This document shows positions 10,242 through 20,745 of a stretch of DNA of 64,000 nt, in pieces. Within the stretch, counting starts at the first letter, position 1, and each line of letters begins with the position of its first letter. Position numbers and translations under genes: made by a program. Source of the DNA: Triparma columacea (taxonomy: Eukaryota; Sar; Bolidophyceae; Parmales; Triparmaceae); NCBI GenBank assembly GCA_030267965.1, contig BRYA01000204.1, positions 62,001-126,000 on the forward strand. The letters run 5' to 3'. The notes beneath the pieces are model-generated. The model saw only the letters and a list, made by a program, of their open reading frames with translations, ran no database searches and was not told the origin of the DNA.

Positions 10242-10511
10242 ATGGGCGGATCCAAGAAGGCAAAGTTTAAATTGCCCTTAAATCTTGCTCAGAATAATGA
10301 AGAATTTGGTTTCAACCATCCCATCCAAAAAAAAAAACGGAACATCCTACAAAAAAACAGAGTGAGTTTCAAGGACAGTTTTGCATCATTTGTGTCACTT
10401 ATAGGCGCCACCAGTCGCCATTTAAGGTTCAGGAACAGGAAGGGTCGAGAATACAATCGATGGAGGACTAAATTGTGTCTTTTTCAGAACATTCCTCTGG
10501 CGTTGCGGTAA
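10242..10511 (+). CDS. doubtful small ORF (89 aa)
   Basis: An ATG at 10242 opens a basic 89-residue frame beginning MGGSKKAKFKLPLNL. GC content falls after 10260 and no domain is recognisable. The opposite strand is also open downstream (10422-10643), so the strand of any gene here is uncertain. It may be a first exon or the 5' region of the divergent GT41 gene. Confidence 0.2.
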   Translation: MGGSKKAKFKLPLNLAQNNEEFGFNHPIQKKKRNILQKNRVSFKDSFASFVSLIGATSRHLRFRNRKGREYNRWRTKLCLFQNIPLALR

Positions 10512-10807
10512 TTTCTTCACGTTCTTAAATCCATGACCTTTGGATGGAATTGCGAGAAGTACGCCAAAATATCCGAGGTCACCTTGCCCGATGATCCCCT
10601 TTGTGCCGACTTCTTTGATGTCGGATCTCTGCAAAGAGTCCAATCTCCCCTCACCACTAAGTGCTTATCGGTTCCCAACCAGGCAGGGACATGTAAATTC
10701 CTTTTCCNNNNNNNNNNNNNNNNNNNNNNNNNNNNNNNNNNNNNNNNCCCCCCACACACACACACATTTTCCTAACTGTTAACCGCTCTGTACAGACAAG
10801 TATCACC
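10512..10807. other. assembly gap (40 N at 10708-10747) with flanking (CA)n microsatellite
   Basis: Forty N bases at 10708-10747 are followed by a C-run and a CA microsatellite (10748-10766). This suggests that a simple repeat collapsed or failed to assemble. Bases 10533-10700 are open in several frames on both strands, but any gene would run into the gap. No gene is called. Confidence 0.7.
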
Positions 10808-11425
10808 ATGAAGTTTGCAATCACCCTCTTGATCTCCTCCTCCTTCGCTTCCCTTGCCGGGGCATCCACTACTGAATGCACTGCAAGTCAGTCGATGGAT
10901 GTGGTGGGGTCCATTAAATTGCCGAGTGATTATGCGGATCCCTCTACGTACGATGAGGGTTTCTGTCTCTTCCAAATCCCAACCATTGTAAAGGCCTGCG
11001 ATGGTACTGGCGACACAGACGATCAGACTACTGCTGACTATTACAAGAAATTTGAGGGCATGTGCGACGACGGCGACGGCGGCGGCTGTGATAAAAAATA
11101 CGCGAATGCGAAAAAGTGCACCGACGCCTTAGGGGACGCTGCTGCTCTAGGGGACTCGCCGACTGCGGATGACATTGACGCCTGTTGCGCCGGCCCCGAC
11201 GACGTGACGACGCTATATGGTAAGATGAAGGCAGCCTGCAGTGGGCAGACCACTTTTGTGGGCCAGGATTGCAGCTATGAAGGTCATACCTGCCTATGGA
11301 TTGGGGAGGATGTCGAAGAATCTTGCGACTATTGGCTTGCTTCGCTCAATGGCGGAGGCGCCACCACCGCCGTTTCTGGATTGGCGATCGCTGCAGCTGG
11401 TGTTGCCATCTTGAACGTCCTTTAA
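10808..11425 (+). CDS. secreted Cys-rich protein, possibly GPI-anchored
   Basis: A single exon of 205 residues. The first 19-20 residues (MKFAITLLISSSFASLAGA) are a clear signal peptide. The mature part holds about a dozen Cys with many Asp/Gly residues, including a CDDGDGGGCDKKYANAKKC segment and a DACC pair, consistent with a disulfide-stabilised extracellular domain. The C-terminus is a small-residue stretch followed by a hydrophobic tail (GGGATTAVSGLAIAAAG...), the usual layout of a GPI-attachment signal, although a simple transmembrane tail is possible. The family was not recognised. A TATA-like element is not evident and the upstream region is interrupted by the assembly gap. Confidence 0.75.
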   Translation: MKFAITLLISSSFASLAGASTTECTASQSMDVVGSIKLPSDYADPSTYDEGFCLFQIPTIVKACDGTGDTDDQTTADYYKKFEGMCDDGDGGGCDKKYANAKKCTDALGDAAALGDSPTADDIDACCAGPDDVTTLYGKMKAACSGQTTFVGQDCSYEGHTCLWIGEDVEESCDYWLASLNGGGATTAVSGLAIAAAGVAILNVL

Positions 11426-11738
11426 GAGCGATGAAACTAGAGTAGAGCGATTTCTTTTAGTTAAGTTGGACGAAGGGGAGACAGGTCGTCATAGCCAAAT
11501 GGCAACTTCACATATTAATTCATTTCATTCTATATATGGAGAGAGGAGAGGAGGAGAGGGAAAGGGCGGGGCATTGATTCAGCATATTTGTGAGCTCAAT
11601 GTAAGGACAATTTTGAGCGGGTTAATGTCAACGTATCGTAATAATATTTTTAATTATCGGTAAAAATTGAATTGATTTTGATCCAACAACAACAAGTATG
11701 CATGAATTCATCGCCTCCAATGGCTCGCCCTTCCTGAA
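11426..11738. other. convergent intergenic region, no gene seen
   Basis: The 3' regions of the secreted protein (+) and of the next gene (-) meet here. The sequence is AT-rich from 11590 to 11690 with no supported frame. Confidence 0.5.
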
Positions 11739-12260
11739 CTATTTCTGCGTCGTCCACTTGAGCGTCCACTTGAGCGTCGTCTTGACCGCCTCCGCGTCCA
11801 TTTCCAGCCTCTGGAGCGCCACGGACATCCTATCGAGGCGAGGGAGGCAGTTCCTCTTGCAGATCGGCGTGTCGGATGGCAGCACGAGTAGAGCTCGCGG
11901 GTTGGTCCCGGCGTACTGCGGTGACATGTGCACAGCGGAGAGCAGAGCGAAAAACCTGTCCACCTGCTTCGTGACCACCTTGATCTTTGATGTCACAACC
12001 TGCACCAGGATACAGGGGCGGTCGTCATTCGCGGGTAGCGACAACATGACGCCGGTTCCAGACCCTACCATCTCCTTCTCCAGGAACACATGGTCGACAT
12101 CGTTGCTCAGATTGCCGAGCTCAGAGATGCAGACAACTTTGTTTGTTTTGTAGCCAGGGTCGGAGGATGGGTGCACTGTGGCGGGCTTCTTGGCGGAGCC
12201 AGCCTTATTTGCGGCAGCTTTCTTGTGAACAGCCTTCGTTGGGGATTTTGTGGTTGCCAT
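11739..12260 (-). CDS. uncharacterised protein with Lys/Ala-rich N-terminus
   Basis: A single exon of 173 residues. The first 30 residues (MATTKSPTKAVHKKAAANKA...) resemble a histone H1-type basic tail and could be disordered or a nuclear/nucleolar signal. The rest looks globular: a VSLPANDDRPCILVQVV-like beta/alpha core, then SPQYAGTNPRALLVLPSDTP. The C-terminus carries a doubled KWTLKWTT motif. I recognise no family. No membrane segment is present. Codon use and the conserved-looking core suggest a real protein. Confidence 0.6.
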   Translation of the reverse strand: MATTKSPTKAVHKKAAANKAGSAKKPATVHPSSDPGYKTNKVVCISELGNLSNDVDHVFLEKEMVGSGTGVMLSLPANDDRPCILVQVVTSKIKVVTKQVDRFFALLSAVHMSPQYAGTNPRALLVLPSDTPICKRNCLPRLDRMSVALQRLEMDAEAVKTTLKWTLKWTTQK

Positions 12261-12522
12261 TCTGTTGGTGATTGAGTGTTGGTGATTGAGCGTGAGAGGA
12301 GAAAAGTGTTGAAGTATAAGTTTTTGCCGTCAAAACTTGAAGAATCGCAAAAAACGAACTCAATAAGTCCGTGGAAAGCTATAAAATTTCCCAATGGTCG
12401 TAAAACCCACACTTTTAGTTTTGGTGATGAAATTTGCCTTCTTGAAATCAGAACAAATCAGAACTTGGAAATTAGATGAAAAAACGTTGTACATAGCGCT
12501 ACCTCTTTTCCATTACATACAT

Positions 12523-15158
12523 TCAATTTTTAGGTTTTCTCTCCTTCCTTTCCTTCTTCTCCTTCTTTTCCTTCTTCTCCTTTTTCCCCTTCTTTTTTTC
12601 TCTTTCTTCTCCCTTCTTCTCTACAACATTGCCCCTCCCCGCAACACCGAGCTCGGCTAGCCTCTCTAAAATCTCTTCCTTCTCCATGAAGGTTTCGCTG
12701 GCTAGTTCGAAGCCGACTTTCTTCAATTCTTTCCTGCTAACTTCCTCTTCACCACCGTCTCTCTCCTCGTTTTTCATATCAAGGGCAAGGGAGGTCCAAT
12801 ACTCCCTTGTGCGAGCAAAGAAGTCCTTCAAGCTCTCCCCCGGGACCGGCGACGTTTCCGAGGGACCGAGTTGTCCTTGTAGACCCTCTACTTCCTCCCT
12901 ATTCTCTTCTCGCAAGCCCTCCTCCCCCTCCTCTTCATCATCGTCATCATCCTCTCCCTCCTCTCCCCCGCCACCTTCATCCCCCCCATCAGCGATGCCA
13001 CTCACAACGCTCTCAGTGTCAGAACTGACTCCACCCTTCCACTTTTGGAGGTGCATCGTCCCAGCGAAGAGGCACTCCCAGCTGTCCCTTTTTTGCAGGT
13101 CAACGCACCAGAAGTCATCAAGGGTAACCTCTCTATCCCCAATTTCCAAGAGGCCTCCATAGACGTACATTACATTACCCTTGACGCATGTCGCACCGTT
13201 GATCCTCGGAAGCGGAAAGGTGCGCTTCACAGGAGCGGGGAGGCCATTTTTGTCAACTTCAGTAACCTGCTTTGGGGTGACGCCAGAGGGAGGGAGGGGT
13301 GGGGGGGCAGCAGGGGCAGCAGACGGCTTCCTCTCTTCCTCTTTCTCCTCCTCCTCCTCGTCGTCCGATGACGAAGAATCGCCGTCGTCGGGGTTTGGAG
13401 GCATCGGAAGAAGAGCCTTTGTACCTTCTTCAACGATGGTCTCAAACACCACGTTTCCAGCGCCATCAATGTACGAGCCCATATCCTTCCTGAGAGCATT
13501 GGCATCGTAACCGACGCTCTCGGATACTGCGACGACCGAAGGGATGCTTTTAGGATTGTGCGACAAGCGAAAACAAGTTGCGAAAGCAATAGAAGGGCCA
13601 CCATAAGCGTCGCCGCCGCCGCTCGCCTCTAGCCTGCCTTGACCATTCTTACCTTCCTCTCCCTCTCCCTCTCCCTCTCCCTCCCCTCCCTCAACCTCAC
13701 CCTCAACAACATCCACCTTCTCTGCGGTTGCTGCTGCTGCCTTGACATTGACCTTGAACCAATTCCTCCGATCCACGTCACACCCAAAAATTTCGTCATA
13801 GAATACGCTCTTCATTCTATGGTCCGCAAGCTCATCGTCAGCGACCCCCCCAAACACCATTAACCTGCCCTTCCATCCGCAGCATCCGGTCCCACTGCGA
13901 CGAGCCGTGCGGAAAGGGTCGTGTTAGTGCGTTTTAGATCTCCGTGCAGCTTCGATTTTGTCCGTTCTCACCTCCTTCCGCCAGGGCTGGCACCCTTCTT
14001 GCTCATCCTCTCCCAGATTGGGAGCTTGCCCTCGGAGATGGGCTTCAAATTAACAGTCCAAGCGTCGACAAATGTTTTTGATTCTTGCTTCGAACCGGGA
14101 TTGGGATTCTTGATCTTGGTGAAGCCGCCGTGGAGGACAGCAGTGTCAGAGGAACCCAGGGCGAAGTTGAAGGCCGACCTGGGCAGGGGAAGCTGGGCAA
14201 GCCTGCTGAACTCGTGATGCACCCACGCGTTGGTGCTGAACTCGTAGGTGTAGAGGTCGTTGAAGAACTTGACGTCATGAGCTTGTTCAAAGAAACCACC
14301 GAATAGTACCAAGTAACCCCTTTGATATAATTTGACGAGCGAAGCGAATCGCGAAAGGGGTTGTGTTGATAGGTTAGGATGGCAGTGTCGCATTTCATTA
14401 CACTCTCTTCAATTCTCACCTCCAAATGAGCATCCTGTGCCCGCTCCTCGAGCTCGGGGGCCTATCACCCTTCCTGGGCTTCAACTCCTGCCACTTCCAA
14501 GTCTTCAAATCAAGCCTCCAGAGATCGTGGTAGTGGTGGTAGCTCTCACGGGCAGACAACTCCCCACCAAACACGTAAAGGCCACCGCTGAAGACCACCG
14601 ACTGGTGGCTGCACCGGGGAAGGGGCTTCCTACCAGCGTACAAGGCTGCAGAGGGGGGGGGGGGGGAGTGCGGGAGGAGCGAAGGAAGTTAGTTGGTGTA
14701 GAGAAGTATCGTGGAGCCAAAACAACACCACCTCTCCCTTCTCTCTCACCTTGCTTCCATACGCCTGTAGCAGGGTAGTATATATAAACGTCATTATTGC
14801 ACGTTGTTTCTGCACCGTCGAAAACCTCACCCCCAAAGTACACGAAGCACTCCTCCCCACCCCCACCACCCCCAACATAGGTCATGGTGCAGTTGGCCCG
14901 AGGGGAAGGAGGAGCAAGGAGAGTTGTCAGAGACACAGAGTCTGACTCCTCATCCATCGCAGCGAACTGCTGAAGGAGCGTATCGATATCATCGCCCTGA
15001 GTTGAAGGGAGGGCAGCGTCGCCATCTCCACCTTCCTCCTTGAGAGCTTTGCGCTCACCCTTTGCAAGCTGCTTCGCAGCTTTTAAAGCCTTGCGAGCCT
15101 CTTTGGCAGCCTCCTTCGCTGGGTCCAACTTCTTACCCTTCTTATCCTTCTTTCCCAT
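12523..15158 (-). CDS. kelch domain-containing protein 4 (KLHDC4)-like
   Basis: Four exons (14750-15158, 14420-14645, 13972-14319, 12523-13894) join in frame to 784 residues. The N-terminus is MGKKDKKGKK with a Lys/Ala-rich helix. Kelch repeats follow, each with the GG-Y/F-W pattern: VYFGGEVFDG...YYPATGVW, LYVFGGELSARES...LDLKTWKW, HRMLIWRGYLVLFGGFF...FSTNAWV, VLHGGFTK, and GCCGWKGRLMVFGGV. The C-terminal third is rich in Asp, Glu and Lys. This order is that of KLHDC4 (yeast Kel3-like), an intracellular beta-propeller of uncertain function. One intron (14320-14419) contains the GAGCGAAGCGA motif discussed in the findings. Confidence 0.88.
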
Positions 15159-15920
15159 GTTGCTGATGAGGGGATGAAGGGAAGGGTCGGGGAGGTGAGG
15201 GACTTTTTTGTGTTCTAGAAGTATCGATTAAATCAGACGAAGATGCTGTTGAGATTGGTTGGTGAGTATTGTATTGTGAGTGCGGGGGAGAAACGGTAAG
15301 TTTTCGTTCTTGAAAAGAATAATTGGCTTGGTGAAAATAATATAAACCACCGATTTCGACGGGTACGGGAAGCTATAGACGTGCCTTCCTTAAAACTTTG
15401 TTGGCTTCATTCCAAGCAACAATCTAAATTTCGATCTTCCCGAGAAAAGGATCAAAACACTTCTCTTCAAGATTCCAACAAGTTTGTGAAAAATCGATGA
15501 GACGCCACAAAGAGGCAAAATCAAGGTAAGGCCTTTGTTTCAAGTGTCTGATGAAGAATCGCGAACTATGAATTCTTATCGACACATTCACACGCTTCTA
15601 CACACGTGACTCATTTTGGGATACATGTGAATGAGCACAAGTAACAATATTTCTCTCTGCTTTCTTACGGACGACGGGCTGAGAGCGGAGTGGACAATTT
15701 CATGTCTTGTCACCTACTTTACGATGAAATGCGTCACCCCAACGTAATACATACCGATAATATACGCAACAAGTGATTCAAAACACGTGCAAACGTCCAT
15801 TCTGTCAAACCAAACCCCCCATCACCCCGACCATCGGCTGGACCACATCCTAACCCTTCCCTCCTTTCTTCTTCCCCTCCCCCCCCGTCCACTTAAACAG
15901 GGACCAAACAACTATATAGT
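15159..15920. other. divergent intergenic region between KLHDC4-like and uS11 genes
   Basis: There are 762 bases without a supported gene. A short ATG frame with a GTGAG donor-like sequence occurs near 15243-15262 and could be a 5' leader exon of the ribosomal-protein gene, but no matching acceptor is convincing. Just before the uS11 ATG a pyrimidine-rich tract (15800-15900) is present, as is common for ribosomal protein promoters or 5' TOP-like leaders. Confidence 0.45.
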
Positions 15921-16364
15921 ATGTCTGACGAGAAGCCTATCGAAGAAACCACCACCCTCGGACCTAAGGTCGCTGAGGGAGAGCAGGTGTTCGCCGTCGC
16001 TCACCTTTTCGCCTCTTTCAACGACACCTTCGTGCACGTTACCGATCTTTCCGGAAGGGAGACTCTTGTCCGTGTCACCGGTGGCATGAAGGTCAAGGCC
16101 GATCGTGACGAGGCTTCCCCTTACGCTGCGATGCTTGCCGCTCAGGATGTTGCTGAGAAGTGCAAGACCCTCGGTGTCACCGCCCTCCACGTCAAGATCC
16201 GCGCCACTGGCGGCAACAAGACTAAGACTCCTGGACCCGGAGCTCAGTCCGCCCTCCGTGCCCTCGCTCGCGCGGGAATGAAGATCGGAAGGATCGAGGA
16301 TGTTACGCCTATCCCCACTGATTCCACTAGGAGGAAGTCCGGACGCCGCGGACGTCGTCTCTAA
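15921..16364 (+). CDS. RPS14: 40S ribosomal protein uS11 (RPS14)
   Basis: A single exon of 147 residues. Diagnostic segments are the N-terminal [20 protein letters not shown], the [25 protein letters not shown] helix, [27 protein letters not shown], and the basic tail [11 protein letters not shown]. It matches the eukaryotic cytosolic uS11 length of about 150 residues. uS11 forms part of the platform of the small subunit near the mRNA exit. The ATG at 15921 fits the family start, and codon use is biased as for a highly expressed gene. Confidence 0.97.
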   Translation: MSDEKPIEETTTLGPKVAEGEQVFAVAHLFASFNDTFVHVTDLSGRETLVRVTGGMKVKADRDEASPYAAMLAAQDVAEKCKTLGVTALHVKIRATGGNKTKTPGPGAQSALRALARAGMKIGRIEDVTPIPTDSTRRKSGRRGRRL

Positions 16365-16606
16365 GCGTGGTGTTGTTTTCTTTCGTTTGGATGGAGGTGG
16401 TGCGGTGGTGGGAACTTTTCGGGTCACTGGTGATCATTGTGGGGCGGCATTCCGGTGCTTCTCTGCTCTTACATAATCCCTTATGCGAGATCGACGTCGC
16501 TCGATAGTTTCCCATCTTTTCCATGTTTATCTAATTGAATAATAGAACTCTAGCAGAACACAAAATGTGAACACTATTTTTTAAACACAACAACATACTT
16601 GAAGAC

Positions 16607-19600
16607 TCACGCTTTGCCCCCCCCTCCCTTCTTACCCTTCTTTGCGACGATGCATTTTTCGACGAGCCTCGTGATTAGCCTTTGGAGGACCGAGGGGAGG
16701 CTGCCGTTTGTGACGTCCATGAAGGATGCCAGCCAGCACACCCCGTGGATGAACCCTGTGAAGTTCATGCTCCTAAACGTCTTTTCGTGAAGTTCGTCCT
16801 TACACGTTGCGATGCTCCTAGTGTAAATCACCCTAATGTGCCTGTCGATGAAACCATCGTTTACCAACTCTGCGTCGAGGCACATGTCCGCCCACTCCCC
16901 ACTGGAGCAGGTTTTTTCCCTCTCGTTTGGCAAGTTTGTCTTCCCGCTGTACGAAGCGAATATCATTTCGAGCATTTTCTGATTTCTCCGGAGTACCAGG
17001 TCCACGGCCTCGACATATATGATTCCGTGCCTATATTCCTTCTGGGGCGGGAAGTCGCTTTGTGGTAGGATCTGAGCGGGGGCAAGGGTTAGGAACCGTG
17101 TGGCGGGGGGGATGGGTGGGAAGCAAGGGTTAGCGGCCACGTAAGCCACGCCAATATGCCCGACCCTCCACTCACCTTTTCAGTCAAGATTTTTTCCACG
17201 GCCTCCGCAAACGTCCCCACAACTTTGGTATTAATATACTTCAAGCCCGCCAGCGTAACCACCGCCTCAAGGAACTGGTGCCTACAGAGGGCGTTCTTTT
17301 TGTTGAAGCTGCTCTTCGGTCCTATTGTTTGACACGCAACAAAAACCAACGCAACTTCAGCCCTCCCGCAACCCCCTTTCACCTCTTCCCCATCAACGAT
17401 ATCACAGGCTCCCAAAAACTCGTAGTAAGCATTCTTGCCCATAGTGAAGATCTCATTTCCCGACCCAATCGCGGCAGAGTAGCTCTTGAACATGTGCTTA
17501 ATGTGTTCATAAAACTTCCTCAAGATTTGCTTCGTCTCTTGTTCGTCAAAAATCAGGTCATCCTTGGTTCCCTTTTTGGCAATTTTCTTGTAGATTCCTG
17601 TGCACCCGTAGTCAAACTCAAAGCACTGGAAGAGTGAGGGTGCGAGGGTGAGGTTTGCGACAAGTACTAACACAACCCCTTCCCGTGACTCGCTTCGCTC
17701 GCCGCTCCTTCGCTCTCCGCCGCCGCTTCTCGCTCATCCCCCCCCCCCTCACCTCGTCCAAGAATTCTTCACTGTCCTGCTGGTAATCCTTGGCAAACAT
17801 GCTCTTGCTGAACTTCCAAGGGCCTGCCTTGGCCTTTTGTTTGACCTCCTTGCTCCTAGGCTCCAGTGACTTATCAACGTCGAAGTCACTCGGCCTCTTG
17901 ATCACGACGTTGTTCACCCTGTACGGCAGCTTCTTCACGCTGTTTTCGGAATAGTTACCCCACGTCGCGTCCCTCTTTCCCGACTCATGATCAATCGCAA
18001 TCGTCACGTCGCCGCCGTTCACGATGAAGCCGTACTGCTGCTTCCCCGGAGGCACCATCGCCACGAGCTTGTAAGTTACGGATTCGCTGTCATACTTCAT
18101 CTTCTGCTTCTCCCACTTCTCGTAGCTCGCTACAAGTTCCACTTTGTAGCTGTCTGTCGCCTTTTCAATTTCCTCGCCCCCTTCCTGAGACTTGACGGGG
18201 TCCCATTCAAACGTGAACTCTTGCCAGACCTCGCAGACCCAACAGTTGCAGCTGACCTTCCACTCTTTGCTCTTCTTGGTCAGCTGGTCGTTTATCAGGC
18301 CAGGCAGAATCCGGGAATAAACCGTCGCGTGCTGCCTCAACTCGGCCCCCTTAGCTTCCGGTATCAGGAATCCTTTACTGTCGATCCACCCCATGTTCCC
18401 CTCCACGTGCAAACCCATCAAATTGTGGTTCTCCTTTAACGACCCGCTAATAATCTTGCAATCCTCGACCCCCAGTTGGTTGTGGCTCACGTTCAAGTGT
18501 GTCAAGCTACAGCCTCCCTCTTCTCCAAGCATTCTAGCCAGCGCGTGCACTGCTTCCCTCCCTTCGTCCTGAAAGGTACCCAAGGCATTGTAGCCGACGT
18601 CAAGGTTCTCGAGGGCAGTTTTGCCACTCACGCTATTGAACAGGGCAACCGCGCCGTTCTTGCGAATGTTGTTCCAGCTCAAATCTAAACTAATAAGATT
18701 CCTGCACTTTGGAATCACGTTCGCAAGGCACTTGACCCCAGCATCGTCAATATTGTTCCCAGCCAAGTTCAGCACCTTGAGTGGACACTCGTAAATCACC
18801 ACATCGGTGGCGGGGCATATTTCCCTTCTACTGATTGCTTCACAGAGCTTCTTCACATGGTCGGTTTTGATGGTCGTCTCCTCGAGTCCCAGAGACAGAA
18901 GTGCGGTCGATTCTCCAACAAGGTTTATCAGCACCTCAAACGACTTGGGCCCAAGCCTGTTCTTGCTCAAGTCGAGCTTTTGGAGCAAGTGAGGGTCAAG
19001 CTTTCTTATCATGTTGGTTGCGGCCCTCTCCTTAATTATTCGATTGTTTGACAGGTCGAGGTACTTAAGAAACATTGCGCCAAAACCAGATCCCAGCGCT
19101 TCCACCTGGTCGTCCCCCATTCCGTAGTTTTTCAAGCTGACCCCACCATCAGCTAAGACCCCCTTAGTCGACCTCGTTATTGCAGGTTCAGGGTTGACAT
19201 GTCTGTCCTTGCAGCTTTCCATGTAAAGGCGTCTGGGGGTGCGAGGGCGAGTTTTGCCCTGCTTCTGCGCATACTTGTCGTAATTATGCGATGCAGCCAG
19301 GAAGTTCTTTCGAGAAGGGGTGAGAGGGCGTATCATGTCCAGGAACGTCTCCTCTTCCTTCCCCAACTCATCATCGCTGCTCTCATCGTCGTCCAGCGAA
19401 AAAACCGTGGGAGGAATGACCATCCCATCCGTGACAGCGTCACTCTGTACGTCTTCAAAGTCAGTGAATCTTCTCTTCTTATTCTTTGCGAAGATTGGCG
19501 ACGTGAGAAGTACAGACTTAGATTGTCGCTCTTTATGATGGTGACGTTTTGGGGGGGAGGAATCAAGTTTTGGGGGGAGCTCGAGGTTTCGAAGCCTCTC

Positions 19601-20599
19601 CTCTAATCGTCCAGCTGCTACTGTGGCGCCTCCGCTGCCCTCGCCATTCACCCATTCGCTATTTTCATCAGTTTGATTGTTGCCCCCCCCCCCCTCCCCT
19701 CCCTCCGACTCCCGTTTCATGGGCTCTTGGAAGCTCTTTAGCCTCGGTATTTCTATAGGCTCGAGCCTGCTCTTCCTTTGCCTCGCTATCTTGCTGGCGA
19801 ACCTGACCGCGCTCGCCCTACGGCGCAGAGGGTATTTGTTCTTGGCGTGTGTCTCCAGGGTGCTCTTTCTTGGGTCTCCCATCGTCAAATTGAGGTCGCC
19901 GTAGGACCCTGCCCTACTCCTTCTTAGGCGCATCTCAGACGCGTCCTTGGTGTTGGGTCTCGAGTCGTTCATTGGGAAGAGGTCGTTGATCAGGGGGGTA
20001 GAGAGAGTGCGATACTGGAGAGCGAGTGGAGGAAGTAAAGTTTCGGGGGTTAGAATAGAGTAATTAGGTTGGTTAAACAGGAAAAACAACAGGCGCTTCA
20101 CCCCTCTTCCGCCCCTCACCTCCATACCCCCGGGCTGCGAATAGTCCTCCCTCAAAGACTTCATCTCGACAAATGAATTGGTGAGGCTATTCAAGTCCGA
20201 CTCTAAGCTCCCGAGGCTCTGTGACTTAACATCAACGGCCTCCTGCTTCCCACTCAACTCCTTCAGGTGCCTGTTCATCGTGGCGTCAAGCGTGTTGTCC
20301 AGCAGCAACTTGTCAAGAGAGTTGAATACTTCAGTGTCTGGGTGTTCAATGGCGAAGTTCTTCCGGTTATGTACGCCCCCCCTCCGATGGGTTGACGCCG
20401 ATGGGTTGCGCGATCCATCACTACCTGAAGCAAAAGACGAAGCACGTGACCTTCCCACATCCTCAACCCGATTTGTTTCTGTTAGGGTGTCCCAGGTTGA
20501 ATTGTTGAGCGGCGTTCCAGGATCACCAAGAGAAGCAGGATTAACAAAAGAAGTCAAACTGTCGGCCGACGTCTTCACCGCCTCGGCAAGGGACAGCAT
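16607..20599 (-). CDS. large LRR protein (RI-type repeats) with novel C-terminal modules
   Basis: Four exons (20120-20599, 17753-20014, 17176-17625, 16607-17071) join in frame to 1218 residues. Residues 1-480 are Ser/Arg-rich and disordered. About seven ribonuclease-inhibitor-type LRRs follow (LDLSNNRI, LDLSKNRLG, LNLAGNNIDD, LDLSWNNIRKNG, LDVGYNALG, LNVSHNQLG). Next is a segment with WKVSCNCWVCEVWQEFTFEW and a CBM48-like strand set (MVPPGKQQYGFIVNG), then an alpha-helical C-terminal domain with paired Cys and Phe. The start is placed at 20599 because an upstream in-frame ATG at 20785 overlaps the divergent TPR-J gene. The first intron (105 nt) is stopless and in frame. No function is assigned; the layout suggests a cytosolic scaffold. 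Confidence 0.75.
17626..17752 (-). other. representative intron carrying the TCGCTTCGCTC motif
   Basis: This intron of the LRR gene contains ACTCGCTTCGCTCGCC and a degenerate second copy (CTCCTTCGCTCTCC). Equivalent motifs occur in the introns at 14320-14419, 35626-35735, 36199-36316, 53936-54131, 54762-54912 and (partly) 61043-61178. They are not seen in the coding exons I read. Confidence 0.6.
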
Positions 20600-20745
20600 G
20601 GTTGACTTTCTCGAATTATAACAACTTTGTTCTGGACCTCGGACTCTCGAGCCAAATCGGCACATTTTTTTAGAAGATTCAAGCAAAGCAATTGGTCGAA
20701 ATAGAACACCAGGAGCCAGTCTCATCGAGGTAAACCAAAGAAACA

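Noticed and set aside
10422..10706. Minus- and plus-strand frames around 10422-10700 (for example SDIKEVGTKGIIGQGDLG)
   Set aside because: Both strands are open, no domain is visible, and every frame runs into the 40-base gap, so no strand can be chosen.
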